From positions 62,001 through 126,000 of the forward strand of contig NZ_PJIL01000008.1 of NCBI RefSeq assembly GCF_002929335.1: DNA of 64,000 nucleotides, given 5' to 3'. The notes beneath the pieces are model-generated. The model did not search any database and was not told the origin of the DNA. It was given only the letters and a program-made list of their open reading frames with translations. The stretch is from Arthrobacter sp. Y81. GTDB taxonomy: Bacteria > Actinomycetota > Actinomycetes > Actinomycetales > Micrococcaceae. This document shows positions 51,719 through 60,897 of this stretch, piece by piece. Position 1 is the first letter of the stretch. The number at the start of each line of letters is the position of its first letter. A program made the translations under genes and the position numbers.

Positions 51719-51786
51719 AGTGTCCAAGGCTAGCCCGGTCCAGGCAGCGAGTCGAAAGCGGCCCGGCAAGCCCATAGAGTAGGGCC

Positions 51787-53940
51787 ATGGCGGATGTAAC
51801 GGCACAGGACCACATGGAAATTGACGACGAACTGCTCCGGAAACTGGCGGCAGCCCGCGGCGTGAGCACCTCCTTCCGCGGCTGGGACGGCGTTGCACAT
51901 CCCGTTGCGGCCAGCACGCTGCGCAGCGTGCTGACCGCTTTGGGGGATCGGACCGAGACGTTGGAGGACCTTCAAGGCGCCCTGCATGAAGCGGAACTGG
52001 AGCCGTGGACGCGCGTGCTGCCGCCGTCGCTCGTTGCCAGGGAAGGCAGGGAAATCCATGTTGCCGTTCATGTGCCGCACGGTACCGGCGTCAATGTGTG
52101 GGCAGTGACTGAGGACGGGAACCGCGTGGACGCGGAGCAGCGTGAACACTGGCAGGCGCCGAGGGACGTGCGCGGCGTCCTTACAGGGAGGGCTGCTTTC
52201 GCCATTCCTGGCGGATTGCCCCTGGGCTGGCACACCCTGCATGCCGACGCCGACGGGGAGCGGGCAGAGTGTGCGCTGATCATCACACCCGAACGGCTGG
52301 AGACTACCCGGCGCTTGGCGTCCGAGCGCCATTGGGGCCTTACCGCCCAGTTGTATTCGGTGCGGTCGTCTCGGTCGTGGGGCATCGGCGACTTTTCAGA
52401 CCTTGTTGACCTTGCCGCGATTGCAGGCAACGACGGTGCAGGTTTCGTCCTGGTCAATCCACTGCATGCGGGGGAGCCCCGGCCGCCCATTGAAGATTCA
52501 CCGTACCTGCCCACGACGCGCCGTTTCTTCAATCCGCTCTATATCCGCGTTGAGGACGTGCCGGAGTACAGTTACCTCGATCCTGCGTCCAGGGCCGCGA
52601 TCGGGAACAGCGCGGTGGGCCTGCACTCCGCCAATACGGCCGACGGCCTGTTGGACCGAAATTCCAGCTACGAAGCCAAACTCGCCGCGCTCGAGCTCAT
52701 TTTCAAGGTCCGCCGCAGCCCCGGCCGGGCCCTCATGTTCAAGAATTTTTGCGCGGCGGAAGGTAAGGGACTGGATGACTTCGCGCTGTGGTGCGCCCTC
52801 GCGGAGCGGCTTCCGTCCACCGCACCCGAATGGCGCGGCGAGGCGTCGTCACCGGACACGCCGTACTGCGACACCATGCGGGAGGCATTGGCGGACCGGC
52901 TGGAGTTCTATCGATGGATGCAGTGGATCTGCGACGAACAACTGGCCACAGCGCAGCGGGCGGCCAAGGCGTGCGGGATGGCCATCGGGATCGTCCATGA
53001 TCTTGCAGTTGGCGTCAAGACGGACGGCGCGGACGCCTGGATGCTCCACGGCGTGCTCGCCCCGGGCGTCACGGTCGGCGCCCCGCCCGACGTTTTTAAC
53101 CAGCAGGGACAGAACTGGACCCAGCCGCCGTGGCATCCTGGCCGCCTGGCGGCTTCAGGGTACAGGCCTTACCGAGACATGCTCCGGACCATACTCCGTC
53201 ATGCAGGCGGCGTCAGGGTCGACCATATCCTGGGTCTTTTCCGCCTGTGGTGGATTCCGGAAGGCGCCGGACCGGCTGAAGGCACGTATGTCTACTACGA
53301 CCATGAAGCCCTGATCGGCATCCTCGCCCTGGAGGCCCAGCGGGCGGGCGCAACAGTGGTCGGGGAAGACCTTGGCGTGTTCGAGCCCTGGGTCCGTGAC
53401 TACCTGACGGAGCGGGGCATCCTTGGCACCTCCATCCTGTGGTTCGAACACGGGGAAGCCGGACCCCTTTCGCCCGAGGAATACCGGCAACAGTGCCTGA
53501 CCAGCGTCAACACCCACGACCTTCCCCCGACGGCGGGGTATCTCGCAGGGGAGCACGTCACCCTCCGCGAATCACTGGGACTGCTGCTGCGTCCCGTCGA
53601 GGAGGAACGGGCCGAAGCGGCGGCCGAGCAGGAGGCCGTGCTTGCCCTGGTGCGTGAACGGGGTCTGCTGACCGACGCGCCAGGTGACGTTCAGCGCACA
53701 GTGGAGGCGCTCTATGCCTTCACTGCCCTGACGCCGTCCGCCCTGCTGGGCGTCGCCCTCGTTGACGCCGTGGGGGAAACGCGCACCCAAAACCAGCCCG
53801 GAACGGACGCGGAACACCCTAACTGGCGCATCCCGCTTGCGGGCCCCGAGGGGCCCGTCCTCATTGACGACCTGCCGGCGAACGACAGATTCAATTCCCT
53901 GGTCGGGGTAGTCCGCGACGCGCTGAAGGCCTCAAGCTGA
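51787..53940 (+). CDS. malQ: 4-alpha-glucanotransferase MalQ
   Basis: 717-residue amylomaltase (GH77). The N-terminal ~140 residues are the beta-sandwich extension of actinobacterial MalQ; the barrel includes SRSWGIGDFSDL, the nucleophile Asp in VRVDHILGLFRLWW, the acid/base Glu in VVGEDLG and the transition-state Asp in NTHDLPPTAGYL. Disproportionates maltodextrins and complements glgA/glgC in glycogen turnover. TAGAGT 6 nt before the ATG points to leaderless transcription. Confidence 0.95.
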   Translation: MADVTAQDHMEIDDELLRKLAAARGVSTSFRGWDGVAHPVAASTLRSVLTALGDRTETLEDLQGALHEAELEPWTRVLPPSLVAREGREIHVAVHVPHGTGVNVWAVTEDGNRVDAEQREHWQAPRDVRGVLTGRAAFAIPGGLPLGWHTLHADADGERAECALIITPERLETTRRLASERHWGLTAQLYSVRSSRSWGIGDFSDLVDLAAIAGNDGAGFVLVNPLHAGEPRPPIEDSPYLPTTRRFFNPLYIRVEDVPEYSYLDPASRAAIGNSAVGLHSANTADGLLDRNSSYEAKLAALELIFKVRRSPGRALMFKNFCAAEGKGLDDFALWCALAERLPSTAPEWRGEASSPDTPYCDTMREALADRLEFYRWMQWICDEQLATAQRAAKACGMAIGIVHDLAVGVKTDGADAWMLHGVLAPGVTVGAPPDVFNQQGQNWTQPPWHPGRLAASGYRPYRDMLRTILRHAGGVRVDHILGLFRLWWIPEGAGPAEGTYVYYDHEALIGILALEAQRAGATVVGEDLGVFEPWVRDYLTERGILGTSILWFEHGEAGPLSPEEYRQQCLTSVNTHDLPPTAGYLAGEHVTLRESLGLLLRPVEEERAEAAAEQEAVLALVRERGLLTDAPGDVQRTVEALYAFTALTPSALLGVALVDAVGETRTQNQPGTDAEHPNWRIPLAGPEGPVLIDDLPANDRFNSLVGVVRDALKASS

Positions 53941-53966
53941 AGCGGCGTTGCCCCGCTGCGCGATCT

Positions 53967-54863
53967 TTACCGCCCGGGAACCGGCGGATACCCGGGCTCA
54001 GCCTGAGCAGGGCCGAGGATCCGCTGGGCCTCGTGTTGGGACTCCAGTTCCCCGGGGCTAAGCGTGCGCCCGCGCATGAAGCCGGCGCCGGCCAGGAGCT
54101 GGCGCAGTTCGGAGAGGGACCGCGGCGTGGTCGCACCGATGTGGGCCATGGCGTGGCAGTTCGCACAGAGCGGCACCAGATCCGTGACCGGATCCAGCCG
54201 GTAGTTGCTGTCGAGCTGCGAAGCCGGCACCGTGTGGTGCACATCGATGAAGTCCCTGCCGGTTTCACCGTAGGCGATTTCGAAGGAAAAACCGCAGGCA
54301 GCACAGGTGGTTCCGTAGTGAGCGATGCAGGCACGCCGCGCCTCCGGGTTCCGTTCATAGCGGTTCATTCCAACTGTGCTGACCGCCCAGGCGGGGTAGG
54401 TCCCGGGCACCGGCAACGCGGACTCCGGGATTGGCGCCGGGCCTTCCACCTGCCATAAGTCACGGATGCTGGCCTCCGCGGACGGCGCTATGGCCTGGCC
54501 GCTGCGGACAACGTTCCAATGCACCTCCGGAACGTTGTCCATCAGAACCTCGGTCGCCACCTGGTCGCCGAGGGGAAGGAGTGAATCGAAGGCGACGATC
54601 AACTGAGTGGATGCCGTACCGGCAGCCGCGGCGGGCGCCCCTGCGCAGGGCTGCAGCGGGATCACCGTGCCGTGTCCGAGCAGGCCCCTCCCATGCTTGC
54701 CCCGCAACAGCAGCCAGGCATCCCCGCCGGCCGGGATGCCTGCGGGGCGGGCAACATCCCACCGGCCGTGGAACTGCCCGGTCTCGCGAACCTGTTCGAC
54801 GACGGACGTGTAGTTCCAGTCATTCCAGCGGTCCGGGTTCCACACCAGGAAGATGGCTGTCAT
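53967..54863 (-). CDS. HNH endonuclease with N-terminal PUA/EVE-like domain
   Basis: 298-residue nuclease. The C-terminal third contains the HNH/zinc motif: CAACGF, FIDVHHTVPASQ and VPLCANCHAMAH. The N-terminal ~150 residues begin FLVWNPDRWNDWNY and include WLLLRGKHGRGLLGHG, like EVE/PUA-type modified-base readers. Such fusions are typical of modification-dependent (type IV) restriction enzymes; that role is inferred. No methyltransferase nearby. Convergent with malQ. Confidence 0.85.
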   Translation of the reverse strand: MTAIFLVWNPDRWNDWNYTSVVEQVRETGQFHGRWDVARPAGIPAGGDAWLLLRGKHGRGLLGHGTVIPLQPCAGAPAAAAGTASTQLIVAFDSLLPLGDQVATEVLMDNVPEVHWNVVRSGQAIAPSAEASIRDLWQVEGPAPIPESALPVPGTYPAWAVSTVGMNRYERNPEARRACIAHYGTTCAACGFSFEIAYGETGRDFIDVHHTVPASQLDSNYRLDPVTDLVPLCANCHAMAHIGATTPRSLSELRQLLAGAGFMRGRTLSPGELESQHEAQRILGPAQAEPGYPPVPGR

Positions 54864-54922
54864 GTGCCCATTCTTTCAGTGCTTCAGTCCGTCGGACACG
54901 CGGGTCCGTGCGGTGGGGAAAT

Positions 54923-55294
54923 TCATTCGCTGACGGTTTGGAGCCAGTTCAGCGCTTCGTCCTCGTCGGTGAAGTATTCGCTCGGACAGGCCGGCAGCGG
55001 GAGCCCCAGCAAACCGTGGGCGATGACGCGGTCCACGGGAGTGCTGCCAAGGATGGCGAAGGCGCTGACTGTCACGGCCGAGCTGTAGACGCCGATCGCT
55101 TCCCTGCTGACTGAGCCCACTCCTGTGATTTCCAGCAACACGCCACCGCGGGAGCCCCCGGTCAGAGCCAGCAGCTGTTCCCGGGTGCGGACCCCGTCCT
55201 CCTCCGTGATCCGGGCGCTGGGCCGCAAGGTAATGCGCGATATTCCTTGGCGTACGCGGACCACACAGACGTTGGCCTCCGTGTTGTTTGTCAT
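54923..55294 (-). CDS. STAS/SpoIIAA-like protein
   Basis: 123-residue soluble protein. The segment LLEITGVGSVSREAIGVYSS followed by DRVIAHGLLGLPL and FTDEDEALNWL resembles STAS-like domains found in small actinobacterial proteins. No clear phosphorylatable Ser. ATG 55294 has GGGGGAG upstream; the longer reading to 55402 is not supported. Function unknown. Confidence 0.7.
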   Translation of the reverse strand: MTNNTEANVCVVRVRQGISRITLRPSARITEEDGVRTREQLLALTGGSRGGVLLEITGVGSVSREAIGVYSSAVTVSAFAILGSTPVDRVIAHGLLGLPLPACPSEYFTDEDEALNWLQTVSE

Positions 55295-55436
55295 TGGCTC
55301 CCCCAAGGGACAGTACTCGGCGCAGCCGGACGGCTGCAATCTTCCCCCGGCGTTTCCCGGCCGGGAAACCTGCCCCGGCGTCAATCTAACGGGACGGACC
55401 ACCGTTGTCCATCAACCACGCAGCATGAGCTGCCCC

Positions 55437-56636
55437 TCAATTGCGGGGGAGGACATGGTGCTCCAGGAGATGCTCGGCAATGGCCATTGCGGAGGTTGCC
55501 GCCGGGGAGGGTGCGTTCCGCAGGAGCGTCACCGGCCCCATCTTCTCGATTGCGAAGTCATCGAGGAGGCTACCGTCCAGGGACCATGCCTGGGCCCGGA
55601 CGCCGGCGGCAGTCTTCGCCGTTAGGTCGTCCATCTGCAGCTCAGGGATGAACCTGCGGGCCTGCTGGAAATACAGGGGCTTGACCAGCGATGCCGCGAT
55701 CTCCTTCGCGCCCATCCGCCAATGTTTCCTGGCCAGGGCGCCGGCACCCGGCCACATGATCGACGCGGCAGTGTCCTTGACAGACACGTTGCCCCAGCTG
55801 TAGCCCTCCCGGGCCAGGGCAGGAACCGCATTCGGTCCTACGTGGATAGTGTCGTACACGCCGCGGGTGAAGTGCACTCCCAGGAAAGGGAAACGCGGAT
55901 CCGGAACCGGATAAATCATGCCTTTGACGAAATGTTGCTTCGCTGCGGACAAGCCCCAGTATTCGCCGCGGAAGGGAAGGATTTTGGGAGCCGCGGAAGC
56001 GCCCACAAGTCCGGCAACGACGTCGGACTGCAGGCCGGCGCAGACGATCAGGCGATCGAACATGAACCCCGCGTGGCTGGTGGTGACACGGACCTTACCG
56101 CGCTCGGTGGTGATGGCAACGGCTTCATGCCCGAACAGGATCTGCCCGCCCGCGGACCGGATATCCTCGGCCATGGCTTCTGTGATGGCCACAAAATCCA
56201 CGACGGCGGTATGCGGCGAATGAAGCGCCGCCACCCCTGCGACGTGCGGTTCGACCTCGCGCATCGCGCCGGCATTGAGCCGGCGCAGCCCGGGCACGCG
56301 ATTCGCGACGGAGCGGCTTTCAATGTTTGCCAGGGCTGGGAGTTCATCGTCCGTGAGGGCAACGACGAGCTTGCCCAGTTCCCGGTACGGCAGATTCCGC
56401 TCCCGGCAGTAGTCACGCGTGAGTACCCGGCCCCTTTGGCACAGCCGGGCCTTCAGCGAGGCCGGCGCATAGTAAAGCCCCGCGTGCACCACCCCGGAAT
56501 TGTGCCCCGTCTGGTGCATGGCAACACGCTGTTCCTTTTCCAGGACAGTGACGTCCGCAAGTCCGCGGGTGCTAAGGGCTCGCGCCACTGCGATTCCGAC
56601 GATGCCGCCGCCAATGATGCCTATGCGCTCAGCCAT
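55437..56636 (-). CDS. lhgO: L-2-hydroxyglutarate oxidase LhgO
   Basis: 399-residue FAD-dependent oxidase of the DAO superfamily, oxidising L-2-hydroxyglutarate to 2-oxoglutarate. FAD-binding IGIIGGGIVGIAVARAL opens the protein; HQTGHNSGVVHAGLYY and CQRGR are LhgO-specific. ATG 56636 gives the usual N-terminus; a longer reading would run into the CFA gene on the same strand. Gap to cfa 43 nt. Confidence 0.93.
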   Translation of the reverse strand: MAERIGIIGGGIVGIAVARALSTRGLADVTVLEKEQRVAMHQTGHNSGVVHAGLYYAPASLKARLCQRGRVLTRDYCRERNLPYRELGKLVVALTDDELPALANIESRSVANRVPGLRRLNAGAMREVEPHVAGVAALHSPHTAVVDFVAITEAMAEDIRSAGGQILFGHEAVAITTERGKVRVTTSHAGFMFDRLIVCAGLQSDVVAGLVGASAAPKILPFRGEYWGLSAAKQHFVKGMIYPVPDPRFPFLGVHFTRGVYDTIHVGPNAVPALAREGYSWGNVSVKDTAASIMWPGAGALARKHWRMGAKEIAASLVKPLYFQQARRFIPELQMDDLTAKTAAGVRAQAWSLDGSLLDDFAIEKMGPVTLLRNAPSPAATSAMAIAEHLLEHHVLPRN

Positions 56637-56679
56637 CGCCCCGGGCGCCCCTGCCTGCTTGCCGATGATTCGCGGGCCA

Positions 56680-57981
56680 TCAAATCCATGCGGTCCGCCG
56701 TAGCGGCGGTTCGGTTCCGCCGGAGCGTTGCACGAGCACCTGGTTGACGCCCGTGAGTCCGTCCTCGAAGCCCAGTGCGCTGGCGGCCATGTAGATCCGC
56801 CAGACGCGGGCCCGTCCGGGGCTGCTGGCGCTGACTGCATCATCCCAGTGCTGCTCCAGGTTGCGCACCCAGGCGCGGAGCGTCAGCGCATAGTGCCGCC
56901 GCAGCGCTTCGACGTCGAGCACTTCGAACCCGCCGGACTCAAGCGCCCCGACCATGTCGGCGAGGCTAAGCATTTCGCCGTCCGGGAAGACGTAGCGGGG
57001 AATGAAGGAGTCGGGGTCTTCTTTGGTCGGTCCCGCGTTCCAGGAAATTGCGTGGTTGAGTAGCCTGCCGCCGGGACGCAGCAGGCCGTGCAGCTGGGAG
57101 ACGTAGCGTGAAATCTGCTCGCGGCCCACGTGCTCGGACATGCCGATGGAGCTGATCGCATCGAACGGCCCGTCGTCCACGTCGCGGTAGTCCTGGACCC
57201 GGATGTCGACGCGATCGGTCAGACCGGCTTCGGCCACGCGTTTGCGGGCCAGTCCCGCCTGCTCGTTTGAGAGCGTGACCCCGACGACGTCGACGCCGTA
57301 ACGCTGGGCGGCGTGCAGGGCGAAGCTGCCCCAGCCGCAGCCGACGTCCAGTACCCGCATGCCCGGCTGGAGCCCCAGCTTGCGGCAGACCAGGTCGATT
57401 TTGGCCGTCTGGGCGGCCTCCAGGCTGTCTGGTCCGCCGTTCCCGTCCCCGTGGTGGTTCCAGACAGCGCAGGAGTAGACCATCGATGGACCAAGGACCA
57501 TGGCGTAGAAGTCGTTGCCGACGTCGTAGTGATGCGAGATCGCCGCGGCATCCCGGGTCTTGGAATGGCGGCCGCCGATCCGGTGCACCTTTGATTCCTC
57601 CGGCGGGGGAGCAGGGTTCGGACCGATTGCGCCGACCCGGACCGCGGTCTTGAGCAGAGTCCATGCTTCCCGCGCGGTGAGCGGCGGGAACGGCCCGGGC
57701 TCGGCGAACTTTCCCGCCGAGCTGAGCGCGGCGAAGCTGGCGAATACATCGCCGGGGGCATCGATTTCCCCGGATACATAAGCCCGGCTGATGCCCAGCT
57801 GCCCGGGCGACCAAAGCATGCGCCGCAGTGCGCGCCGGGAGTGGAACTCGAGAACCGGTGCGCCTTCCGGACCTGCTTCCGAGCCGTCCCAGGCGCGAAG
57901 CCGGAGCGGGATCCCTTTGGTGCCCAAAACGATGGCAAGCGCTTCCGCCAGCCTTGGTGCCACACCTGTTGTCTTCGTCAT
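56680..57981 (-). CDS. cyclopropane-fatty-acyl-phospholipid synthase-type methyltransferase
   Basis: 433-residue SAM-dependent enzyme of the CFA/mycolic acid cyclopropane synthase family. The N-terminal lipid-binding domain (about 1-140) is followed by the methyltransferase domain with LDVGCGWGSFALHAAQRYG (motif I), HYDVGNDFY and SMVYSCAVW. It modifies unsaturated membrane phospholipid acyl chains. AAAGG 8 nt before ATG 57981. Probable operon with lhgO. Confidence 0.92.
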   Translation of the reverse strand: MTKTTGVAPRLAEALAIVLGTKGIPLRLRAWDGSEAGPEGAPVLEFHSRRALRRMLWSPGQLGISRAYVSGEIDAPGDVFASFAALSSAGKFAEPGPFPPLTAREAWTLLKTAVRVGAIGPNPAPPPEESKVHRIGGRHSKTRDAAAISHHYDVGNDFYAMVLGPSMVYSCAVWNHHGDGNGGPDSLEAAQTAKIDLVCRKLGLQPGMRVLDVGCGWGSFALHAAQRYGVDVVGVTLSNEQAGLARKRVAEAGLTDRVDIRVQDYRDVDDGPFDAISSIGMSEHVGREQISRYVSQLHGLLRPGGRLLNHAISWNAGPTKEDPDSFIPRYVFPDGEMLSLADMVGALESGGFEVLDVEALRRHYALTLRAWVRNLEQHWDDAVSASSPGRARVWRIYMAASALGFEDGLTGVNQVLVQRSGGTEPPLRRTAWI

Positions 57982-58209
57982 GTGCACTGCCTTTCGTCCA
58001 ACTGATCCTGCTGCCTGCCAGATCCTCATCTCATTGCTGCGGGTGCGCTCTGCCCGTGCCCACGCACCTGTAGTTGTTCAATCTATGGTGCAACCCCCGC
58101 CTGTGTCTTGGGCCGAACGACACCCCGGACCTGCCGTCCCAAAAAACGTGTCGACCGCCGGGGGAATTGGGAGGAGGATTAAGGGGCATTCACTATGAGG
58201 AGGTCAGTG

Positions 58210-58392
58210 ATGTGCTATCCGTATAACAAGGATTACCGGAGGGACATTCGGAAAGAGGAGTCGCGGGAACCTGAAAAGCAGCCGGAACCCCGTGTGGAAG
58301 CAAAGGACTTCAAGTTCTGGGCCTTCCCCCGCCGGGAACGGAAGTTCACGGGTTCGGAACCGGTTGTGGACCGCACGCCCGAGAAGGTCTAA
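58210..58392 (+). CDS. small highly charged hypothetical protein
   Basis: 60-residue protein starting MCYPYNKDYRRDIRKEESRE. Very rich in Lys, Arg, Glu and Pro with an aromatic patch FKFWAFPRRER. No membrane segment or known domain. ATG 58210 has AGGAGG 6 nt upstream, an ideal RBS, and the gene ends just before a long perfect terminator, which supports it as a real gene. Function unknown. Confidence 0.72.
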   Translation: MCYPYNKDYRRDIRKEESREPEKQPEPRVEAKDFKFWAFPRRERKFTGSEPVVDRTPEKV

Positions 58393-58411
58393 GGGAACTC
58401 CGATAACGAAT

Positions 58412-58448
58412 CATGGCAAAGGCCCCGCAGTGCGGGGCCTTTGCCATG
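58412..58448. terminator. perfect bidirectional terminator
   Basis: Two 18-bp perfectly complementary arms beginning CATGGCAAAGGCCCCGCA are separated by one base, leaving a small AGT loop. Between the small charged protein and the convergent 63-residue gene. Confidence 0.92.
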
Positions 58449-58463
58449 AGTATCTGGATTGCG

Positions 58464-58655
58464 TTAGAGATCTTCCTTGGACAGCGCCTTGGTCTCTGCC
58501 GGGGTAGGGCGGCCCAAACGTTCGTCGAGGGCCACACGGAGCCTGGCTGCCGCAACCTGGACTCTGTGTTCTGAGGGGGTCAGCTGCCTGCCGCGGGAAG
58601 TGGAGACGTGACGGGGCGTCCGGGACTTTTTCTGTTCCGGTGTGCTGGTGCTCAT
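58464..58655 (-). CDS. small hypothetical protein
   Basis: 63-residue basic protein, MSTSTPEQKKSRTPRHVSTS at the start, followed by a predicted helix VQVAAARLRVALDERLG and an acidic end (SKEDL). No known family. ATG 58655 overlaps the stop of the upstream membrane protein gene (ATGA), so it is translationally coupled to it. Confidence 0.72.
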   Translation of the reverse strand: MSTSTPEQKKSRTPRHVSTSRGRQLTPSEHRVQVAAARLRVALDERLGRPTPAETKALSKEDL

Positions 58656-59125
58656 GGCTTTCCCTCCTCCGTACCGTCGGTGCTCGTGGTTCCATTGTCG
58701 CCGATTGGTTCCCCGGAGTCCACGGCTTCGACGTCCTCGTCCCAGGTACCCTCGTCGCCGTTGGCCTCCGTCACCGATTGCCACGCAATGTCCAGCAGTT
58801 CCAGTTCCTCTTCGCGGGCAAGGTCGCTCCGCGCCAGGACTGCCAGGGATGCCAGCCCAAGGGCCTTGGCGTCCCCGTCGGCGTCCAGGGCTTTGTCGAG
58901 GGCCCACTGTGTGCGCTTCCACCATTCGGCGCGGTCATCAGCCCGGGTTCTTTGCTTCAGTGCCTGGGCGTCCGCCACTGCTTTTTGCCGCAGAGTCCGC
59001 CACCCGATGAATGCAGCGAGGACAGCGCCGGCCAGAACCGCAAGCGGCCCCAGCGCAGCCACGATCTGCCACCATTCGGCAGGGGCAGCAACAGCAAGTT
59101 CAAAAGGGCCAGGGGACAACGTCAC
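58652..59125 (-). CDS. hypothetical single-pass membrane protein
   Basis: 157-residue protein with one N-terminal helix (about residues 20-42, IVAALGPLAVLAGAVLAAFIG), a charged helical segment (VADAQALKQRTRADDRAEWW) and a long acidic tail rich in Asp, Glu, Gly and Thr. No known domain. GTG 59125 with TAGTCT 6 nt upstream indicates leaderless transcription. Coupled to the 63-residue gene. Confidence 0.72.
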   Translation of the reverse strand: MTLSPGPFELAVAAPAEWWQIVAALGPLAVLAGAVLAAFIGWRTLRQKAVADAQALKQRTRADDRAEWWKRTQWALDKALDADGDAKALGLASLAVLARSDLAREEELELLDIAWQSVTEANGDEGTWDEDVEAVDSGEPIGDNGTTSTDGTEEGKP

Positions 59126-59233
59126 AGACCAAGACTAGGCGTTGCCTGCTTGCAGGTACGGCATTTAGGGAGCCGCAGCAGCGAGTCTCCTGACCCGGCG
59201 CGCCCTTGACCGGTACCGTTATTTCGGGGGTGC

Positions 59234-59812
59234 ATGGAAATGGAAAGCGGCGTAACGGACCGGCTGTGGGACAAGGACGTGCAGGAGTTCATCATTGCCT
59301 GCCGGCACGAGAAGCTGAGCGACATCACGCTGGGCTATACGGTGCTGGGCGGCGGGCAGATGCTCCTGACGGCCTCGGCCTTCTACCTGTCCAAAAGAGG
59401 ACGCCGTGTGCCCGTGGGTTACCGGTGGACGGAGTCAAAGTCCGGCGCGGCAGCAGAAATCTTCGTCGGCAGGGCAAAGGCGTCCGCCGGGCAGGAACTG
59501 GATGGACTCTTCGGGCTGGCACTGAGGGCTGGGCTGTGGGGCGAGCGCCGGCACGTCGCCTTTGCGCTCATGGCGGTGGCTGACGTCCAGTCAAAAGCCG
59601 ACGGCGTCCGCGGCCGCCTGCAGTTTGAGTACCTCAAGGCGCTTTACGGCGCTGAACCGGTTTCCGTAGAGCCGCTGCCGTCCGGGCAGGATGACCCTGC
59701 CGGTTCTCCGGGACGGTGGTCAAGGATTGCCCAAGCGCAGGAGCTGACCCTGCAGACACTCAATGACCTCGCCTACCTTTACGGTGCCCGCGCCGGGAAG
59801 GAAACGCTCTAG
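59234..59812 (+). CDS. hypothetical protein, uncharacterised
   Basis: 192-residue soluble protein that I do not recognise. It begins MEMESGVTDRLWDKDVQEFI and has mixed alpha/beta character with FYLSKRGRRVPVGYRW in the first half and a helical end (AQELTLQTLNDLAYLYGARA). No Cys-rich motif or signal peptide. Codon usage looks like its neighbours. Start ATG 59234 follows a GGGGG stretch. Confidence 0.7.
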   Translation: MEMESGVTDRLWDKDVQEFIIACRHEKLSDITLGYTVLGGGQMLLTASAFYLSKRGRRVPVGYRWTESKSGAAAEIFVGRAKASAGQELDGLFGLALRAGLWGERRHVAFALMAVADVQSKADGVRGRLQFEYLKALYGAEPVSVEPLPSGQDDPAGSPGRWSRIAQAQELTLQTLNDLAYLYGARAGKETL

Positions 59813-59939
59813 GCTCATTTCGAGGCGTGCGGGTTGTGGCGGCCCGTGCGCCGGCGGGCACCACTGTGACCGGCGCCATCGTTTGGCCTGCAAGGCCCGG
59901 ACCCGCGACGAGGATAGCCTGAGCGGGACCGCCGTATCA

Positions 59940-60680
59940 ATGAAGGACAAGACGATCTCACGCCGCCGTTCCAAAGCACTGACCCTCCTGACCGCCGCTC
60001 TGCTGCTTGGAGGTCTGGCAGGCTGTGACGCCGCAGCCTCCCCGGGCACGGCGATCGCGAAGGCCGCCCGCGGCGCAGCGCCGTCCACGCCCGCGGAAGA
60101 TCCGGCAGCGAACCCGGATGAAGTGGCCGCCGCAATTGCCCGGCTCGCCAGTATTCCGGTGAAGGGCCGTGCGCCGAAGACCGGCTATAGCCGCGATCAG
60201 TTCGGCGCCGCCTGGGCGGACGTGGACCACAACGGCTGCGACACACGGAATGACATTTTGGCCCGCGACCTGACAGGGGAGACCTTCAAACCCGGCACGC
60301 ACGACTGCGTGGTGGCTGCCGGTACGCTGGCTGACAAATACACCGGTAAAACAATCAAGTTCGTCCGCGGCGCGGACACAAGCTCGGCGGTCCAGATAGA
60401 CCACATCGTTCCGTTGTCACTGGCGTGGCAGACCGGTGCCCAGCTAATAAGCGAAGACAACCGTAAGCAATTCGCCAATGATCCTCTGAACCTCATGGCC
60501 GCCGACGGTCCTTCCAATATGGCTAAGTCCGACAAGGACGCCGCCACTTGGCTGCCACCGAACAAGGCCTTCCGGTGCGAGTACGCTGCCCGTATGACGG
60601 CGGTGAAGGCCAAGTACAAGCTGTGGGTCACCCGGCCGGAACACGATGCGATCGAAGGCATCCTGACCTCCTGCACGTAG
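59940..60680 (+). CDS. secreted lipoprotein HNH/DUF1524-type nuclease
   Basis: 246-residue predicted lipoprotein. Basic start MKDKTISRRRSK, a hydrophobic stretch LLTAALLLGGLAGC and lipobox Cys29 indicate export and lipid anchoring. The nuclease domain includes VQIDHIVPLSLAW (D-H-x-x-P core) and NDPLNLMAADGPSNMAKSD, giving the HNH/DUF1524 histidine and asparagines. Likely an extracellular or wall-associated nuclease. ATG 59940 is preferred to upstream candidates because it opens the signal peptide. Confidence 0.9.
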   Translation: MKDKTISRRRSKALTLLTAALLLGGLAGCDAAASPGTAIAKAARGAAPSTPAEDPAANPDEVAAAIARLASIPVKGRAPKTGYSRDQFGAAWADVDHNGCDTRNDILARDLTGETFKPGTHDCVVAAGTLADKYTGKTIKFVRGADTSSAVQIDHIVPLSLAWQTGAQLISEDNRKQFANDPLNLMAADGPSNMAKSDKDAATWLPPNKAFRCEYAARMTAVKAKYKLWVTRPEHDAIEGILTSCT

Positions 60681-60748
60681 GCGCCGGCGCGTGTTCAGGC
60701 AGTCTCAATGACGAGTTCGCCACGTTCATCGGTGGGACAGCGTCCGCG

Positions 60749-60781
60749 CGATGGAGGGAACCGCGAAGCGGTTCTCCATCG
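60749..60781. terminator. imperfect hairpin after the secreted nuclease
   Basis: CGATGGA...ACCGC pairs with GCGGT...TCCATCG over about 13 bp with a small bulge, loop GAA. No T-run; probable terminator. Confidence 0.5.
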
Positions 60782-60897
60782 ACGAGAGCGCAACCTGCCG
60801 TAAATCGAAGTAAATTTTATCCATCGAATGGCTAATCGGCCCCCGCTGGCCCGTACGATGGGCTCGTCTCGTCAATCCAAAACCATGGGGGAACACC

